Source of the DNA: Helopsaltes ochotensis
Lineage: Eukaryota > Chordata > Aves > Passeriformes > Locustellidae
Length of the DNA: 64,000 nt
NCBI GenBank assembly: GCA_013400155.1
Contig: VXBM01000099.1
Coordinates: 644,719-708,718 of the forward strand
Reading direction: 5' to 3'
This document shows, piece after piece, positions 1 to 14,724 of the stretch. Under the pieces are notes generated by a model that did no database searches, had not been told where the DNA came from, and saw only the letters and a program-made list of their open reading frames with translations. Both the position numbers and the translations under genes were made by a program. Position 1 is the stretch's first letter. Every line of letters begins with the position of its first letter.

Positions 1-95
1 TGGGAGCCGTGTCCCGGCACCGCGCCGCCGAGGAGGTGCGCGCCGACTTCCAGCGCAGGGTGCCCTACAGCTACCTGCAGCGCGCCTACATCCAG
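1..95 (+). CDS. P3H2: P3H2 exon 1, 3' part (prolyl 3-hydroxylase 2)
   Basis: This is the end of the first coding exon of prolyl 3-hydroxylase 2, an Fe(II)/2-oxoglutarate dioxygenase of the secretory pathway that makes 3-hydroxyproline in collagen chains, notably basement-membrane collagen IV. The first two bases complete a codon begun outside the window. The next 31 codons include FQRRVPYSYLQRAYIQ, which I recognise as matching the end of exon 1 in vertebrate P3H2 and belongs to the N-terminal TPR-like region. The exon ends after a complete codon (phase 0) at a GTAGGC donor. The signal peptide and the first CXXXC repeats, about 130 residues in the human protein, must lie upstream. Open reading past base 95 is intron sequence and is not coding. 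Confidence 0.9.
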
Positions 96-404
96 GTAGG
101 CACCGCCGGCCCTCCTAACCGCCCTCTCCGAAGGCTTACCCGCGCTTCCTGCTCCCCAGCATCCCAGGTGTGCCCCCTCTCCCAGGCGTGGTCCCCCCGC
201 AACGTTCTCACTGGTGTGTGCGGGCAGTGTCGTGGCCAGTTCCCGAGACAGAGAATCCTGGACGGCAACGTAGACTCTCTAGCTTTGGTTCACCTGTGCT
301 TTCCCTGTCTTGTTTTGGGTGGTTTTTCTATTTGATTTGGGGAAAGGATGTTTTTGTTTCAGTGTAATACAGTATAATTCTGAAAATTGCCTGCCTTCAG
401 TTTA

Positions 405-473
405 CAAAAACAACAACCAAAAAACCCCCAACAAAACAAAACAAAAAAACCCAAAAAAAACCCCCAAAACCCA
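405..473. repeat. A/C-rich low-complexity tract
   Basis: The tract is made almost wholly of A with short C runs (AAAAC-type and CCCCC blocks). It is simple sequence with no coding meaning, although it yields spurious Lys/Pro/Asn-rich open frames. Confidence 0.85.
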
Positions 474-3400
474 GAAGCCCCTCGGTAACCCCCCAATGCC
501 CTCTGCCAGAGGTGTTTCCCTTTCAGACAAGCTGAACGGATTCCATGTTTCAGAAGCTGGGACTGTATGTGAAGCTGGAAGGTACATAACCTGTGTTCCA
601 GGGACCTGATGGTCATTATCCTGATGTGATGTGAAATGCTTTGCAGTATTTCTGTAAAGTAGCAGTGTGCAGTCAGTATTTAGCCGCCGCTGACATCCTG
701 AGTATCATCCTCTTATCCCAGTGACTTCTGCCTTGTAACTGGTGCCTTCCCTGAAAAAATGGTGTTACTCTTTGAACTTCCTTGCCAAAAAGAAGAAATA
801 AAACCCAGAGGGGAAAAAACCAAACAACACCCCCACCAACCTACACTATGATGGTTAATGGTATTTTTTTTTATTATTCATTCAAGGCTTGTGCTCTGTC
901 AAGCCACCTACCTATAGTAAGTCTTTCTGTTCATGACTAGTAAGAACAGAAACTCTGGGAATTTTGTTTCATGCCAAGTGGAATGTTTAAAGCATTTTTG
1001 GAACATCTCCCTGTGGATTTCTGCTTTATTTGAGCACATTCATAACCTTTTAGTTGCTACAGGCAACTTAATAGGCAAAGACCTGCATAGCGGAGCACAG
1101 GGAGGGTGATTCTGCTGAAATCCATTTCCAGGTAGGGCAGCAAACATCTTTCCTAGGCAGAACTAGTGCCTGTGGTGCAGTGCTTACACAGCAACACATC
1201 AAAGAGCCAAACCATCAGCACTCTGAAACCTAGTGGAAAATCACAGCTACGTTGCTTTTTTTATGCTTCCTTTTCTGTCATTGCCATAATGTCAGTTTTA
1301 CAAGTCAGGGACTAGAAAGGCATTAAACTCTAGTGGCCATGTGATGCATAGAGTTCCTGAAGGAATTCCTGGGAATGAACTGAAACTGTTATTTGGCTTG
1401 TGTGCAATGCCAGTGCAGCTGATGGTCTTTGTGATAAAAGATACTCTATGTAGTGTCAGCATCTGTGGGAAGTGACACAAAAATTGTCATGTTAAAAAAT
1501 AAAGTGATTTCTTAATCTGATTTCAAAGCCTTTCTCAGGCTTACTGATGTCAAACTCACTGAAAAACTTTCCTCTAAGTTAAATAATAGGGGTTTTGTCT
1601 CCCACTTCAGTAAAATTGATATATAAAACCCCAGAAGATTTTGGGGTATGGGCTGTTCTTGCATGTATGCTTCTACTTAGACTGGGGTTATTTTCCTCAT
1701 TTAAAGAGACTGAGCTTTTCAAAGCAATGTGTTTAAAACAGCCCTTTTAAAATTTAGTTTATGTGTGACTCATCTTAATTTGCTTTTGCAACATCTGGGG
1801 ATTTTATGCTCATGCTGACACTGATTTCACTGCTCTGAGATGGAGTAGTGGATGTTCTTGTTACCTGCATGGCTGTCTGGGTGTTGGGCATTGGAGCCAA
1901 GGGAAGGTCCTCTTTGACTAGACTTGTTTATGTTTTTAATACCTTTTTCTTTAACCCTTTCTAATACTCTTTGCTTTTGTAAGCAGCACTCTGACCAACC
2001 TCATCCTTCACAGCACCCTGCAGTGATTTGTGCACATCCTCACCTAGCTGCTGCCTGTACCTGAGCTCTGCTCCCAGGATTGCCCTTCCGCTCTGGCTCA
2101 ACAAGTCTGTGCACAGGAGAAAATACCCCACATGGGATTTGCCTGCACTTGCAGCAAACAGGAGGTCTGATGTTGTACACTTGGATGGGAACCATCCTGT
2201 CATGCCAAGGCTGAGTGCCAAGGCTTTGGCATGTTCCCTGAGGGTTGGGATGCATCAGCTCTGCACCCTCTGGGTTGACTTTGGCTGCAGCATCTGCTCA
2301 GCATTTTGTCTGAAAAGGGGAGCTGCAAAGCAGGGCTTGTGCAGAGCCCCCCTGCCTTGCTGTGGGTGCACAGACAGGCTGCACAGCTCTGGGGGTGGCC
2401 ACTTCACCTCCTGTTTTGCTTTTTGAAACTAAAGGGGAAATGAGATGAGGTTCAACACCCTGCTGTGTACCCTGTCCAGCTCCTCCCTGGGCTGCATGAC
2501 AAGGCCAGGATCCTGGGCACTTGTACTGAGCACTGCGAGGATGGCAGGGTTTGGTGGCATTTGTGGAGCAGCCTGGAATGTGCTTCCCACCTCCCACTCT
2601 TGCTGACCTCGTGCTTGTTTGTTTCTCAGGAGGGGAGAAACACATCCTGTCAGGAGGGAGTGACAGAGCAAGGAACAGATGAAAAAAATCGAAGGGTTTG
2701 GCTCTTGTGCAGTGCTTTGAAAAACGGTGCTGAATATACATGAACTAATCTTTGCAACACTCCTGTGGGGTAGGAAAAGCAGAGGTTTTCAATCCTGCTG
2801 GACAGATGCACAGCCATCACACGTTGGCCAGCACTGTGTGTGCCTCTGCTGTTTTGGGAGCAGCAGAGCCACCCAGATGCCCTGGGAGCAGGCAGGGCTC
2901 CTTGCTGCCTCTTGGTGCCCTGGGAACAGGCTGAGGTTTCCCACTGCCTCTGGTCTCTCACTGCAGAGCAAGCACCAGCAAGCCTGGCTCAGGTGTGATG
3001 ATGTGAATGGGACTCTGCAGTGAATTGGTGAAAAACTGGTGCTAGACTTGGAAGTTTTGGACTTTTATTGCTCCTTTGTTTTGCTGTTTTGGGACTTTTT
3101 AAACTGGGACGATAGCAGCAGCTGCACTGGGCTGCATTGCTCCTGCTTCTGAGGAGATGCTCAAGATATTCCTACACAGAGCACTGTAAAGGGACAGGGA
3201 GGTGTTGATGTGTGCAGGTGAAATATCAATGCTATCCCTCCATAAAAACATGTTCTATCAGCCTCTGATGTGATCTTCCCCATCATCCTATCAATCATTT
3301 CCTAATTTATTGTACTTTTCTGAAACAGAAGCAGTGGTCTTCTGAAGACTGCTTTCCTATTTCACAGATGTGATCTGAGTGTTTCTGGTGACTCTGGCAG

Positions 3401-6400
3401 GATGTGAGGGGAGGCTGTGGTGCTCTGCAGGAATGGGACAGCTTGTGGATTCAGCTGAAGGTCTCTGTCAGCTTCGGGCTCGGGATCAGGCTCCTGAGGT
3501 TGACTGCAGACTCCACAGACTAGACAGATTGCATTGAACAAGCAGCCCAAGTCTAAATGTGTTTGCAAGGCTTTGCAGCCTCTCTGTAGGTATTTCAGTA
3601 GGAAGACTCCTCCTTTTCCTAGGATGGCTGGTGTTTTCAGGTAATTTGGAAATATACTGGGTACATCTGGTTGAGGCAGTTAGGCTGGGGTGGGTTTGAG
3701 AAGGTGTGGAAACAGAGAAGGAGATGAAAACATGCAATGCATGGAGTGGGCTCTCCAGCCCACAGTGAAAATGTTCTTCATTGGGTTTCTGCTGTCATGT
3801 CCCATGGGCTGGACAGTTTGCCAAATGCTGGTGAGTCTCAGCTCTATGCTGGCTGCTTGGAATTGTCAAAGAAGTAACCTCTAGGCTTGGCAGGTGGGTG
3901 TGGTGGGATCTCTTTGCCCTCTTAAATATTTTATTAGTCTTGTCCTCCTTGCTTTGCTGCTTTAGTCATCTTGTTTCTGTAAAAACCTAGCCTGCAGGCC
4001 AGGATGTTCCTAACCCTGATTTTTGGAGTTTTTCTAGCTCTGAGAGTGAGTGGAGGAGGAAATGTACACAATGTACTCTGTGACAGAGTTTGCTGCGAGC
4101 TGCTGACTCAGGAGCTGTGTTGGAGCTTGCCCTGGATGGTCTGCCATGAACCCTGTGACAGAGCATTACTTCCAGTCCCCAGTCTAACTCCTGCAAGTCA
4201 GCTAGGTCTAAAAACAACAAGTAACCTGGAAAAGTTGATCACTGTGTCAGCTGTAAAACCAAATCTTGTTTCTCTTCTACTTTACTGACCCTCCCCTTGA
4301 GGTATCTTTCCTTTGTCTCATCCTGTTCCCAGCCACCGCAATCCCTGGCCTGCTTGCTGGGTTGATGGCTATGGGCTGTTTTAATTTTCCCTGGATATTG
4401 GTGTGCCGTTGCTGAGCACTTCCTCCCACATTGTAAACACTGAGTTGCAGTGGTTGTGTCTCCCCAGTTGCCTGAATGCCCCGTTGCATGTTGGTGAGGC
4501 ACGGCAGGAGTCGTGCGCGTGTAGTGTGTAACCACCAGCCTTCGATCTAGATGAAGTAAAGCCTTCCCGTCTGTGCTTGGGTTTAAAATGATAAATAAAA
4601 CAAGTCCCCAGCATGTTGGACATTGCTTCTCTCTTAGTAATGCCAGATTGTAGGTGGAGCAAAAGGGGCAAGATTCTGACTATGTCTAGCTTACTCTGTC
4701 TTTGGCTCGAGTCCCCCCTTGCCATGTCTGAGATGTTCTTCAGTTCTGTTACCATCATGACTTCATGTGTTGCAAGCATAAAACAATAATGTTTAGGTTT
4801 TCTGTGTTGTAGGAGAGGCTGTTTATTTGTTCTTTAAAGCTGTTTCTTTTTTTTAAAGAAAAAGTCCTGTCTGGGGAGAGCTTCCACTTTTATCTCCAGT
4901 GCCGGGTTTTCCACGCTGCAGCAGATGGGGCAGTGCTGGAAGCACTGCTGGGAACGTGTCCCTGGGTCACGCTGTGCTGTCCTGCCCACCCACACCACCA
5001 AGATGTCTGAAATGCAACAGACACAATAATCACTTGATAAAAGACCACAGGAGAGAAACAAGAGAGACAAGTGGGAGCCCAAACTTCAGAAACACTTGTG
5101 ATACAGATTATTGCCTGACTCCACTTCTGCCTTTGAAAACTCCCGATTTATGAGAATCCAGACCCAAGGGAGGAGAGTTGTGAATGTAAACCTCAGCCTT
5201 TAACCTCTCCAGTCTGATCGTTCTGTCCTCTGCCAGTGCTTATGTGATCTCTCCACCAGCCACATTCGGGTGTCTGAGTGCCTGTACCAACCCTTGGGAT
5301 GGTTGTTGAGACACCACCACCAAATTCTTTCCACCACTCCCTGCTGCCCACCTCTGTGTGTTTCACAGGGCCAGAGACTTTGTCTGTGTGACAGTTTTCT
5401 GGGTCACCTACCTGAGGATTGTGTAGTAATTCTGGATGCACACGGATGTTGTTGCTCAGGGAATTTGGTTTGTTTCACTCAAGGACTGCTGTTTTCCATG
5501 AACAGTTTCCTCAGTTTTCCTTTGTGCCACAAGGACCTAAGCAGATAATGGGGTCCTGTCCTGGGGTGAGCCACAGCCTTTGGGGAAATGTGGTTTCACT
5601 TGCAGCATCAAGACACAGGATAATGTGTAAAACCTCTTACTTTAAAGTCTTTGGAGGAGCAGCTATTTGTCATCACAGGCACCACCTGTCCTGCAGGGTC
5701 TGCCTGTGCAGTTGGTCTTGTTTTTGCAGGATTTATGTGACATCTCACACAAAGACCTATAGTAAAACTGTCAGATAATCATTATTATTTGGATTTTTAC
5801 AATTAGTGGTGTTTATTTATCTTCAATCTTGAGAATTGGTATTACTCAGATACTGGATAAATAAACAGATCCCAGAATTAATCTCTTGGAACGTCTCTTT
5901 ATTTAGATTTTCTGAGAAAGCATTCCTACTCCTCAGCAGAGGGTAAATGTTAGTGCTCAGAAAGTTAAAATTATTTAGGACAAAAATAAACTCAGTTTAT
6001 GGGGTTGGAAAACTCTGAGTCTTGATGCTTTGGTCAGTGTCCTGGGTTCAGAGCAAGATATCTAGTCCTGCCCTAAGCCCGGGACACTGGCCCAACTGCC
6101 CCTGCTTCTGTTCTTGCTGACAATTTCAAATGAAATGCTTCTAACATGTTTAGAGTTGAAAGTATTGTCAGAGAGGGAAAGAGGTGGCCCAGGGATTCAA
6201 TTCTGCTGCCAGCAAATGCAGACTAGATACATCTTTGTCATGATGGTGTCTCAGTGTTTTCACAGGAGTCTTGACTTTTTGGACTTGACAATGGGCTTCT
6301 AATATACTAAAAATTAGACTAGCTGGTTGTAGTGATTTTCTGCTGGTTTCTTCTGTTTTTCGAGTGGTTGGTTGTTTTTTATTTTTGTTTTAAATCGAGC

Positions 6401-9134
6401 AAATCCAAAACCAAAACTAAGGTACTTGCAGTTTGCCACATCATTTCAACTGGTGGTAAATTAGCACAGCACTGCCCAGCAAACCAGGACCCAACCAGTA
6501 AACACTTAGTGGGTTTTAGAACCCACTAAGCTCGTTTCATACAGCCTAGTGTCATCCATTTCATAGTCAGCACTGTTCTTTTTGCCAAATTCTTCTTTCT
6601 CACTTCATGGCCAGGGCTTCAAAATACATTTGCAGTGGGTCCCAGCCTGCAATATTTCCAAGTCTTTTGGAGAAAACAAGGTAACCCTGAATTCCTCCTT
6701 ATTTCTTGGCAGTCTCTGGTGACATGGCTTATATGATGGATGAGACAGGTGTGACTCACATGGTTTTGATGGATTTTTTGAGACGTTGATCTAAAGGCCT
6801 TCCAGTGTGGGGGAATATCCCAAGTGGAACAAAACTGGGCACGAATACTGCAGGAGAGCCCAGACTTGTGCTGCTGGGACGGACCAGGAACCTGCCCCTT
6901 CCCTGTCCTTGCATCTCCTTAGTTTCTCGTGGTTACTGCACCTTCCCCTGCTGGCTGCTCCTTGGCAGAACCCTGCTGCTGAGCCACCCTCTCCATGCAC
7001 CTTGGTGTGCTGGGATTTGTTAAGTGGCTTTTTGTGCTGCCTGTTAAATCTCATCCGTCCGTCCGAGAGCTCTGCTCTGGCTTCTGCAGAGCCCTTTTGT
7101 TGTCCTTGGCCACAGGAATAACAAACGGCAGCTGATGATGAACTGCATGTGCATGAGCAATGCAACTTAGCCCTGCTAAGCAAACTTCTGCCCAGTGTTC
7201 TCCAGTTGTGGCTGAGGTTTCAGCGAGGATTATTCCCATTTCCTTGTACAACTGGTGACTTCATCGTGGATGGCACCTGCGGTGGTGAGAAACCATCCCG
7301 TCAGTAGCTGATACATTTACTGCCAACCTCCTGAGCACTGCTGGAGCCTTGCTAGCAGGGTTCTGGGCTCAAAGCACTGCTGGACGTCTGGAGCAAGGAA
7401 TTGAGGGGTTATTTATCTTAGTTTTTTCCTTTGGAGGTGGTATGAATTAGTCATTGTGATTGGGTTTGTTCCCAAGGAGTAGGAACCCCTGTACTCTGCA
7501 CAGGGCATAATTCCATGTGTGTAGTCTGGACTGAGGCCAGGCTGAGTTTGGATAAATTGATGTGAACCCGGAGTGACCCAGCTGAGGGCCGTGGAGTTTC
7601 TCTGCCTTAGCACTGGGGAAGCTGAGATCAGGACTTGGCCAGTGCGTTCCGGCAGTAAGGGATGGCAGGGAGGAGGGCGCCAACTTCCCTGGATGCTTTT
7701 GTTTCCAGCCAATGTATCAGCAATAAGGTATTGACATTTTTATTTCTTGGCCATGAGCTGGTGATGACTAATGAAGGCAGGGGGTCTGCCTGTGGGTGGG
7801 TTCAGGCAGCAAAGAGCTGTTCCTCATCAGCCTGTACCTCCCACCCAGTCCTTCTCCTTTCCATGACAACTGGTCAGTTAAACAGACCCTCCAGGGCTGA
7901 CGTCAAGGGTCAGGGATTTGGCCACCAAATAATTATAGCAACAAAAATAGCATCACTTCCCCACCCCTTCCTTCCCACATGATCCTGCTGAATCCCAACT
8001 CATAAATGTCCTTTTTTTTCTTTCTTGGATGCGAAGCAAAGCCCACATGTATTAGCTGGAACATATGGCAGGGCTTGGCTGCAGCCCATAAGTTGTAAAG
8101 GCCAAATACTCACTTGTAGCTTCTTGTTCACTGAAAAAAAAAAAATAGGAGGAGAAAAACCACGTTCTTTCAGGATTGGATGAAAGGCTGAGTCTGTGCT
8201 CGTGCTGGGATGGGAAGCACATAGGGTGTGGGACAGCACACTGACCGTGCTGTCGTGACAGGGAACGTGTCCCCTGGCAGCACGGAGGTGACAGGCTGGC
8301 CATTGTGACAGGCTGGCCTGGTGGCAGTGGCCACTGTCCCCTGCTCCCTGCCCTAATCCCGTTTCTCAGGTCAGGCAGAGTTTGCAGACAGGCTGCTCAG
8401 GAGAATGTCACCAGAGCAGTCAGCAAGTTTTACATGTGTGTTGGCCACAGGCAGGAGAAAATTCTGTCTTTGCAGCACTAAGGTTTTTTTAAGGGTCATA
8501 GGACCATCTGGGAGGTTGCAGAAAATTTGTGAAGGAGAGGGAAATAAAGGGATGTTGTCAGGAATTGACTGTCTGCACCACCTGGTATACCTGAATTAAA
8601 AAAATCAGAAAAATCACAAAAATGCTTGTTAGACACAACCATGCTGCTTTTCATCATGGGTTTTCCAAAGCAGCTGCAGTGGTGGCCTTAGTCTCACATC
8701 ATATCCTGCAGAAAGGTGAGCCTGGGACTGTGCTGTGTCCTGTCAAAGTTAGAAGTGGGAGCACATGAATCCACAGAGCCTTCTACCTGAAAAAAACAGG
8801 TGGGCGAATCCTGCCTCGAAGTACTGCAGGTGGGGCACTGCCTACACCCACAGCTCTCTGAGGTGAGGGCTGGGCTCCCGAGGGTGCAGTGGGGAGATGG
8901 GCATCCCTCAGGGCTGCAGATGCAACTTCTTCTAAAGATGGAGTCAGCTATATTCCTTCTCAGGAAAGATCAGTGGGGTACAGAGAGAAAAAGCTTGGAA
9001 AATATCCTTCAAAATAATATTTGCCGAAGGTGTTGCTGTGACTGCCCAGGGACTGAGGCACAGTCTGTTGGTTCTCTTGCTAAGAAAGCTTCTTTTAAAG
9101 TGGCTTTTGCCAAGGCACTGCCTGTTCTAAGGTT

Positions 9135-9149
9135 TATATATATATATAT
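9135..9149. repeat. (TA)n microsatellite
   Basis: A pure alternating TA run of about 15 bases inside intron 1. It is short and probably of little consequence. Confidence 0.85.
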
Positions 9150-12100
9150 TCTGGGGCATCTGTGACCTGAGTTACTCTGTGTCTTTGGAAGCAGCTGAGA
9201 AACTGCAAAGTTTCATTGAAATAGTCTGAAAGGAAGAGCACTGACTTGTGGTATGTTGCACTGTTCTGCTGCTGGAAAACACTTCCCCATCCAGGGCTGC
9301 CAGCCTCATCCAAAGGATCTGTGGATGAAGCAAAATATTTTAGTGAAAGGGACGAATATGTTGTGTCTTACCCCCATTTTTCCTATTTATAGAACTGCTG
9401 GTCTCTCTGTTGCAGGGGCTGAAAATGGACAGGAGTTTTCTTACTTGTGGGCAGCACTGATCCTGGGGATGTGTTTGCAGGCTGTTAACCAAGAGCTGTG
9501 GGATGCACTGAGCTCCAGAGGTGGGCGAGGAAAGGCTGTTTTTGTAGAGGGAGCTCATGCTGGTTTGGGAGAGGCTTTTATGGCATGGTGTTGCAGAGTC
9601 CTGGTCTGCACTCCTGAGAGCAGGTGGTTGGGATTGGGACAGGCTTTGCTGAGTGAGTGGTGCTGGTGCATCTTGTGCTCTTAATTACCCTGGTGCACTC
9701 AGCACACTGTGTGTGGGCACTGCAGGGTGCTGCTCTAACTGCATTGTGGGCTGCTGGGCAAGCTGGTCACCACTGTTGCCTTTTCTTTAAATATTCATGT
9801 CTTTTGGCAGATGGTGGTTCCTTGATTGGCAGCCCTACTTCATTTTCTTTAACATAAGTGTTGCACGCTGGTACCCAGGTGGCTCTGCTGCCTCTCTGGA
9901 GTTGTTACTCCACGGGCAGTCACAGATTCCTCCACCCAGCTACCTTGGCTCACTAGGGTGCTGCTCAGTAACACTTGGTTTCAGCTTGGATCCTGTTACA
10001 AGGCAGGCAAATAGCAAATAAAACAGCGATGTGCCACTTTAGGAAGCAGCTTGTCCACTCAGCTGGCAACTGCATGTCCCTTCTGTGCAGCCTAGGCTGG
10101 GCTGCAGGGCTGTGGTAGCTCACTGCAGACACGTCCTGTGAGTTGTGAGGATGCAAAGGACATCCTCAGGGTCCCCCAGAGCTGTTTCCCCAGGTCATGT
10201 CCGTGTCTGGGCTGTGGTCTCCAGCTGAAGCCTGGCTCAGACTGGCTTCATGCAGCACTTTTGCCTGCATGAGGGAGCTGAAGCTGTTGCACCCCTGTCT
10301 GCCATCAGCATGACCTTTGTGTGCTCTCCCAGCCACCCTTCCTGCTGCTGGAGTTTGCTCGCCACCACCCAAGCTGGCTGAATCTTTCTCACTGTAACCT
10401 GAGCATTCCTTGATCAGACTCACTGCCCTCTAAAGGCACACTCAGTGCTTTAATGCTGGCTTTAGGTCTCATTCCTTTACCCTCAGTGACTTGGTGTAAC
10501 AAGAGCACAGCGTGGGACATCCGTGCTGGTTGTTCCCCAGTGCCCGGGCATAGCTCAGGCCTGGATGCCAGGGGGGCTGCAGCGAGCACGGTGAGAGGAG
10601 GTGGCTCTGCAGGGCTCTGCTTTCTGGAGGACAAGGCTTGCAGCTCCCTGGGATGTGCAGGACAGTTTCAGTTCTGGCAGCTGGACCCTTCCGTGTGATA
10701 GCTGAAGCTCTGGGACTTGGAGTAGGCTATGATTCTTTGAATGTTGCCAAACTCAGATTTGAGCTTAACAAAAGAGATTTTCCCATCTTGGGAGACTCAT
10801 TCCAACCTGATTGCTGTTTGGGTTGTTCAACAAAACAGTCCCTAGAAAATTGCTTTTGCACTGTAGCACAAGGCTTCCACAGTGGTGTTTTTAACTCCAA
10901 ATCACTGTTTCTTTAATCACTGTGCTTCTGTTTTCCAAATATATTTTTGGATCCTTGCTGTGAAATCTGGCTAGAGGACAGACTCCTAAATAAACCATTT
11001 TTAGCTTCTAATCCTTTTTGAATCAAACCAGACCAGATAGAGAGACCTGACTAACCATTCATCTGGACTTTCTCTTTGAAAGTTACAGCACTTAAAGCTG
11101 TCACTTGAGTTGCCAGCAATCAGTACACTCAGCTATCTTGAAAAGCACAGTGAAGAAGCCATAGTGTCCTTCACGATGCTTTTGAGAAGTGTTAGATAGT
11201 GAAGGTTTGCATGTTTCAGGCTTATTGTTTACATTCCTGTCCCTTTGCTGCTGTTTTACGTAGTGGATGTTACAGCTCAGCTCCCAAGTGGTGGAGCCCT
11301 GCTCAGAAAGGGTTCCAGGTCCTTTGGGATCTTCTGTGCTGCTCTTTGGGGTTGCTTTGGTATTGCAGCCAACCTGTGCTGAAAAACAAAGTCCTGCTAA
11401 GTATGATTGCCACTTGAGCTCTTGCATGCTCTAGGTGTGTGTCACTGGCTCTTCTCCATGGGCACAGATGGAAGCTGGGGAGATGAACAGGAAAACCCTC
11501 GTGGTGTTTGCCTGTGCTGCACACCTGAGATGGCAGGGAATACTCAGGTGTAAGAGCCAGCAGTGCTTAGCCCCTGAGTGAGGGATTATTTTAGCAGGGT
11601 AAGAATGTACTCAAGCATAGAAAGGATTGTGTTTGGGAAGTGATCAGGATTACTGTGCCAAGTGAAACAGAATGCCAAGCTGCTATCAGTGCTTTTAAGT
11701 TCCAGTTGGTCAGTGGTACAGCTGGGTCAATAGTGCATTATATCAACCACTTTACTGTCCATCTTATTTAAGCCACTTAATGACAGCTTTGGAAGTTATT
11801 CTCTGCTATTGAGGGAGGAGAGCTAAGCCCAGACAGCTGACAGTTCAAATGTACTTAATTTTGCTGTTTGCTCTTGAGTCCTAGGGTTGGAAAGGTAAAG
11901 ATTGTAGGAAGACAAGGAGGAAGAATCTGCTTTTCTTTTCACAGTGTTTCCTCTGTGTCAGGAGGATCATCAGGCATTTTGGAGCTTATCCTTGTAGATT
12001 CCCCTGTTGCGAAACTGCAGTAGAATGTTGGCTGTGCTGTATTCTCCCTTTTACGTGCCAGCAAGCTTGGCCCTCTGCTCTTATCTACACTTAGTGCTTT

Positions 12101-14035
12101 AGCAGTCCTGAGCATGGAAAATTAAGTTTGCTTTTGCTTAGCACTATGAGCCAAAAGCAGCACTCGACTATCTCTTGTTTCAGAGCCAGGGTGCTGCTGA
12201 GTGCAATCAGAGACTTTGTCCAACCAGTAACAGGTGACAACAGAAGGATGTCAGTGCTAGGGAATTTCAGACAGAGATCTGTACCAAAGGCTGCTGAAAA
12301 TAACAGGGTTTGAAGCCTTCTGAGCTGCACACTTTGATCTTGGTCTGTGCTGAGGACAACTGCTCTGACTGATGGACTGCACTGTTAAGTTGGTGATGGA
12401 TTTAGCAGAGTCCTCACAGGTGTCTGGATTTGAGACCTGCTGATATTTGCAATAAAACTGTGTAAAATGTCTAATGGTACAGGTATATCTGTCCTTTAAT
12501 CTGAAAGCACTGAGATGGAGGTTGTTAGGATAAACGGAAGGGAGTGTGATACAGCTTATTCAGAAAGAAAAAGAGCTGAAGTGGTGCCTATACTTGCTGT
12601 GGACTTAGATCTGTTCTAATGACTCAGGTTGATGCCTGATGACTTACTAAAGCACAGCTGCATTGTGCATTGTGTGTGCTGAACCCAGCCAGCTGGGTTT
12701 TCATTCTGCACAGTGCTCAGATGAGAGCTTGCTGAGGTGTAGCAAATGCCTGATAGCCCCCTCTGTGTTTGATTTTGGAGTGTGTGACCCAGACACCAGG
12801 ACAGCCCTTGAGGCAGTTCAGGAATGGCTGGGTTTGCTCCCGCCCAGCACTCTGTGCTCTGATTTGCCCATCTGTGGAAGGAGTTTGATGTGCAGCAATT
12901 ACACAGCAGGCACTCAGCCTGTAAGACATGACTGACATCACATATTTGGGGAATGTCAGATGTGCTGCGTGGTGTCCGTGCTCTGTGAGTGAGCTCCAGC
13001 GGGAACAGCACACATAAACAGTAGCAGATTAATTAAAGATGTCCTGTTCTGCAAAAGGCCAATTATGCAGCAGTTTGCTCAGAGTCAGTAGTGCTGCCTG
13101 GCTTGTTAGCAGGGCATGAGCTAACTGTCCCCTCAGAGGAGAGCAGTCATACAGCTGTGACAATTCACTGTCACAACTGTCCTGCACGTGAAAGAGGAGA
13201 CATGGATGTCAGCCATGCAGCTCCGGGGCCGGGCAGCTTCCAGCCTTTTGTTAGAACTCCTTCACAGGCAGCAGAGCAGTGACTGTGTTCCATACAGCAG
13301 ACATTTGCAGTCAGGTGTTCCTTACTACCTTTGCAGAGATCTCATTGACTTCAGGACCTTCAGTATGTTTATTCCAGATGTTTCTCCTTGAGCTGCTGCT
13401 GCTGCTGTTTAAAGAGCCCACAAAACCTGATAATATCCCTGGGATCTGGAGAAATTGAGTATTTCAGATGAATGGGAGTCTGAAATCATTGCCAGCCTGC
13501 AGAATAATGGTTCTCCTTGTTTTGGGCCTTCAGAAGCTTGATAGGATCATTGTAAGAAATGTGACTCAAGGATTTTCTTTGGAGTGGTTCCTGAGTTACA
13601 AATATTTTCTGTTTGCGACCTGGACTAAATGTGGAAAGCCACCTGCCTTGTCCAAGGGCAGCAGCTTTCTCTTCACAGGATGCATCTGGCTGAGGATGAA
13701 GGGTGAAGTGTCCTAAATGTCCTAATGTCCTAAACCCAATCCTATCCCTCTGTCACACCACTGCCCAGTGCAATAAATCCCATTCTGTAGCTCACCAGAA
13801 ATTACCCTGTAAATCTTTTCTATACACATCCCTATTTCTTTCTGGTGAACCTCTCCAGCACGACCCCTACAACCAGCATGAGCTACTGCAAGGACAGTCA
13901 GACCCATCAGCCAGGGGCTGAGCAGGGCTGACAGCTCATCCTGTCTCAGCTGCATGAGGAGCTGCTTACTGCTTGAGGAGAGTTGCTGAGAGGGATTCTC
14001 CCTTTCCAGCAAGACTTCGTCTATTGCTTTACTTT

Positions 14036-14050
14036 AAACAAACAAACAAA
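14036..14050. repeat. (AAAC)n microsatellite
   Basis: About four tandem AAAC units in intron 1. Confidence 0.8.
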
Positions 14051-14724
14051 TAATTGCTGGGAAAATAATTATTTCAACATCCACTGAAATTTGTTTTGGA
14101 AAGTTGATACTCTGCTCGATTTCAAATTCATGAGATGAACTGAAATTTCAGCTCTGGAGCATATTTTGGTTTGTCTTCCACCCATGAGAGAGTCAAAAGA
14201 GAAGAGTAAGCAAGAAAAGTGGGGCAGGGAAGAGAAACAGTTTAGGGATCAAAGGAAAGGAGTCACAGCATCAAATGTGTTTGGCAGACTCCTGTTCCAA
14301 ACTAGAGGAGGAGGTCATAGGGATGCTGTTGTATTGAGGGGCACTTGCCTGTACCAGGGTTTGAGGAGGATGAGTAGTGATGGATTTGGTTTGTTTTGAA
14401 AGGAGGAACTTGCCAAAAGGTTGGATTTGAACTTCTTTCTGCAGAAAAGCGGATCAAGAGTTCATGCTGGGCTGAAGCAGCCAGGCAGGTTCACTATGGT
14501 TGGGAAAGAGGGAGCTGGTGGTGATACCTCACAGGGTCACAGTCCTGCACAAAGCAAACAGCTGCTGTTCATGTCTCTCAGCTTGTCACTTTGGAAGGTT
14601 TTGAAGGCCATGTAGCTTTGCTTTCACTCCCTAAAGCCTGTGTGCCAGGTGTATGGAAGAGCCAGCTCTGTCTCACAGGGGATTTGGTCCTTCCTTGGGA
14701 GGGACTTCCAAGCCAGGTAGGCAG

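Noticed and set aside
96..335. Extension of the exon 1 open frame past base 95
   Set aside because: A donor follows the conserved YIQ codons, and exon 2 continues the known protein exactly. The extension is intron.
10722..10742. Possible CR1 tail (CTATGATTCTTTGAA)
   Set aside because: Only one imperfect octamer and none of the conserved CR1 3' sequence beside it.
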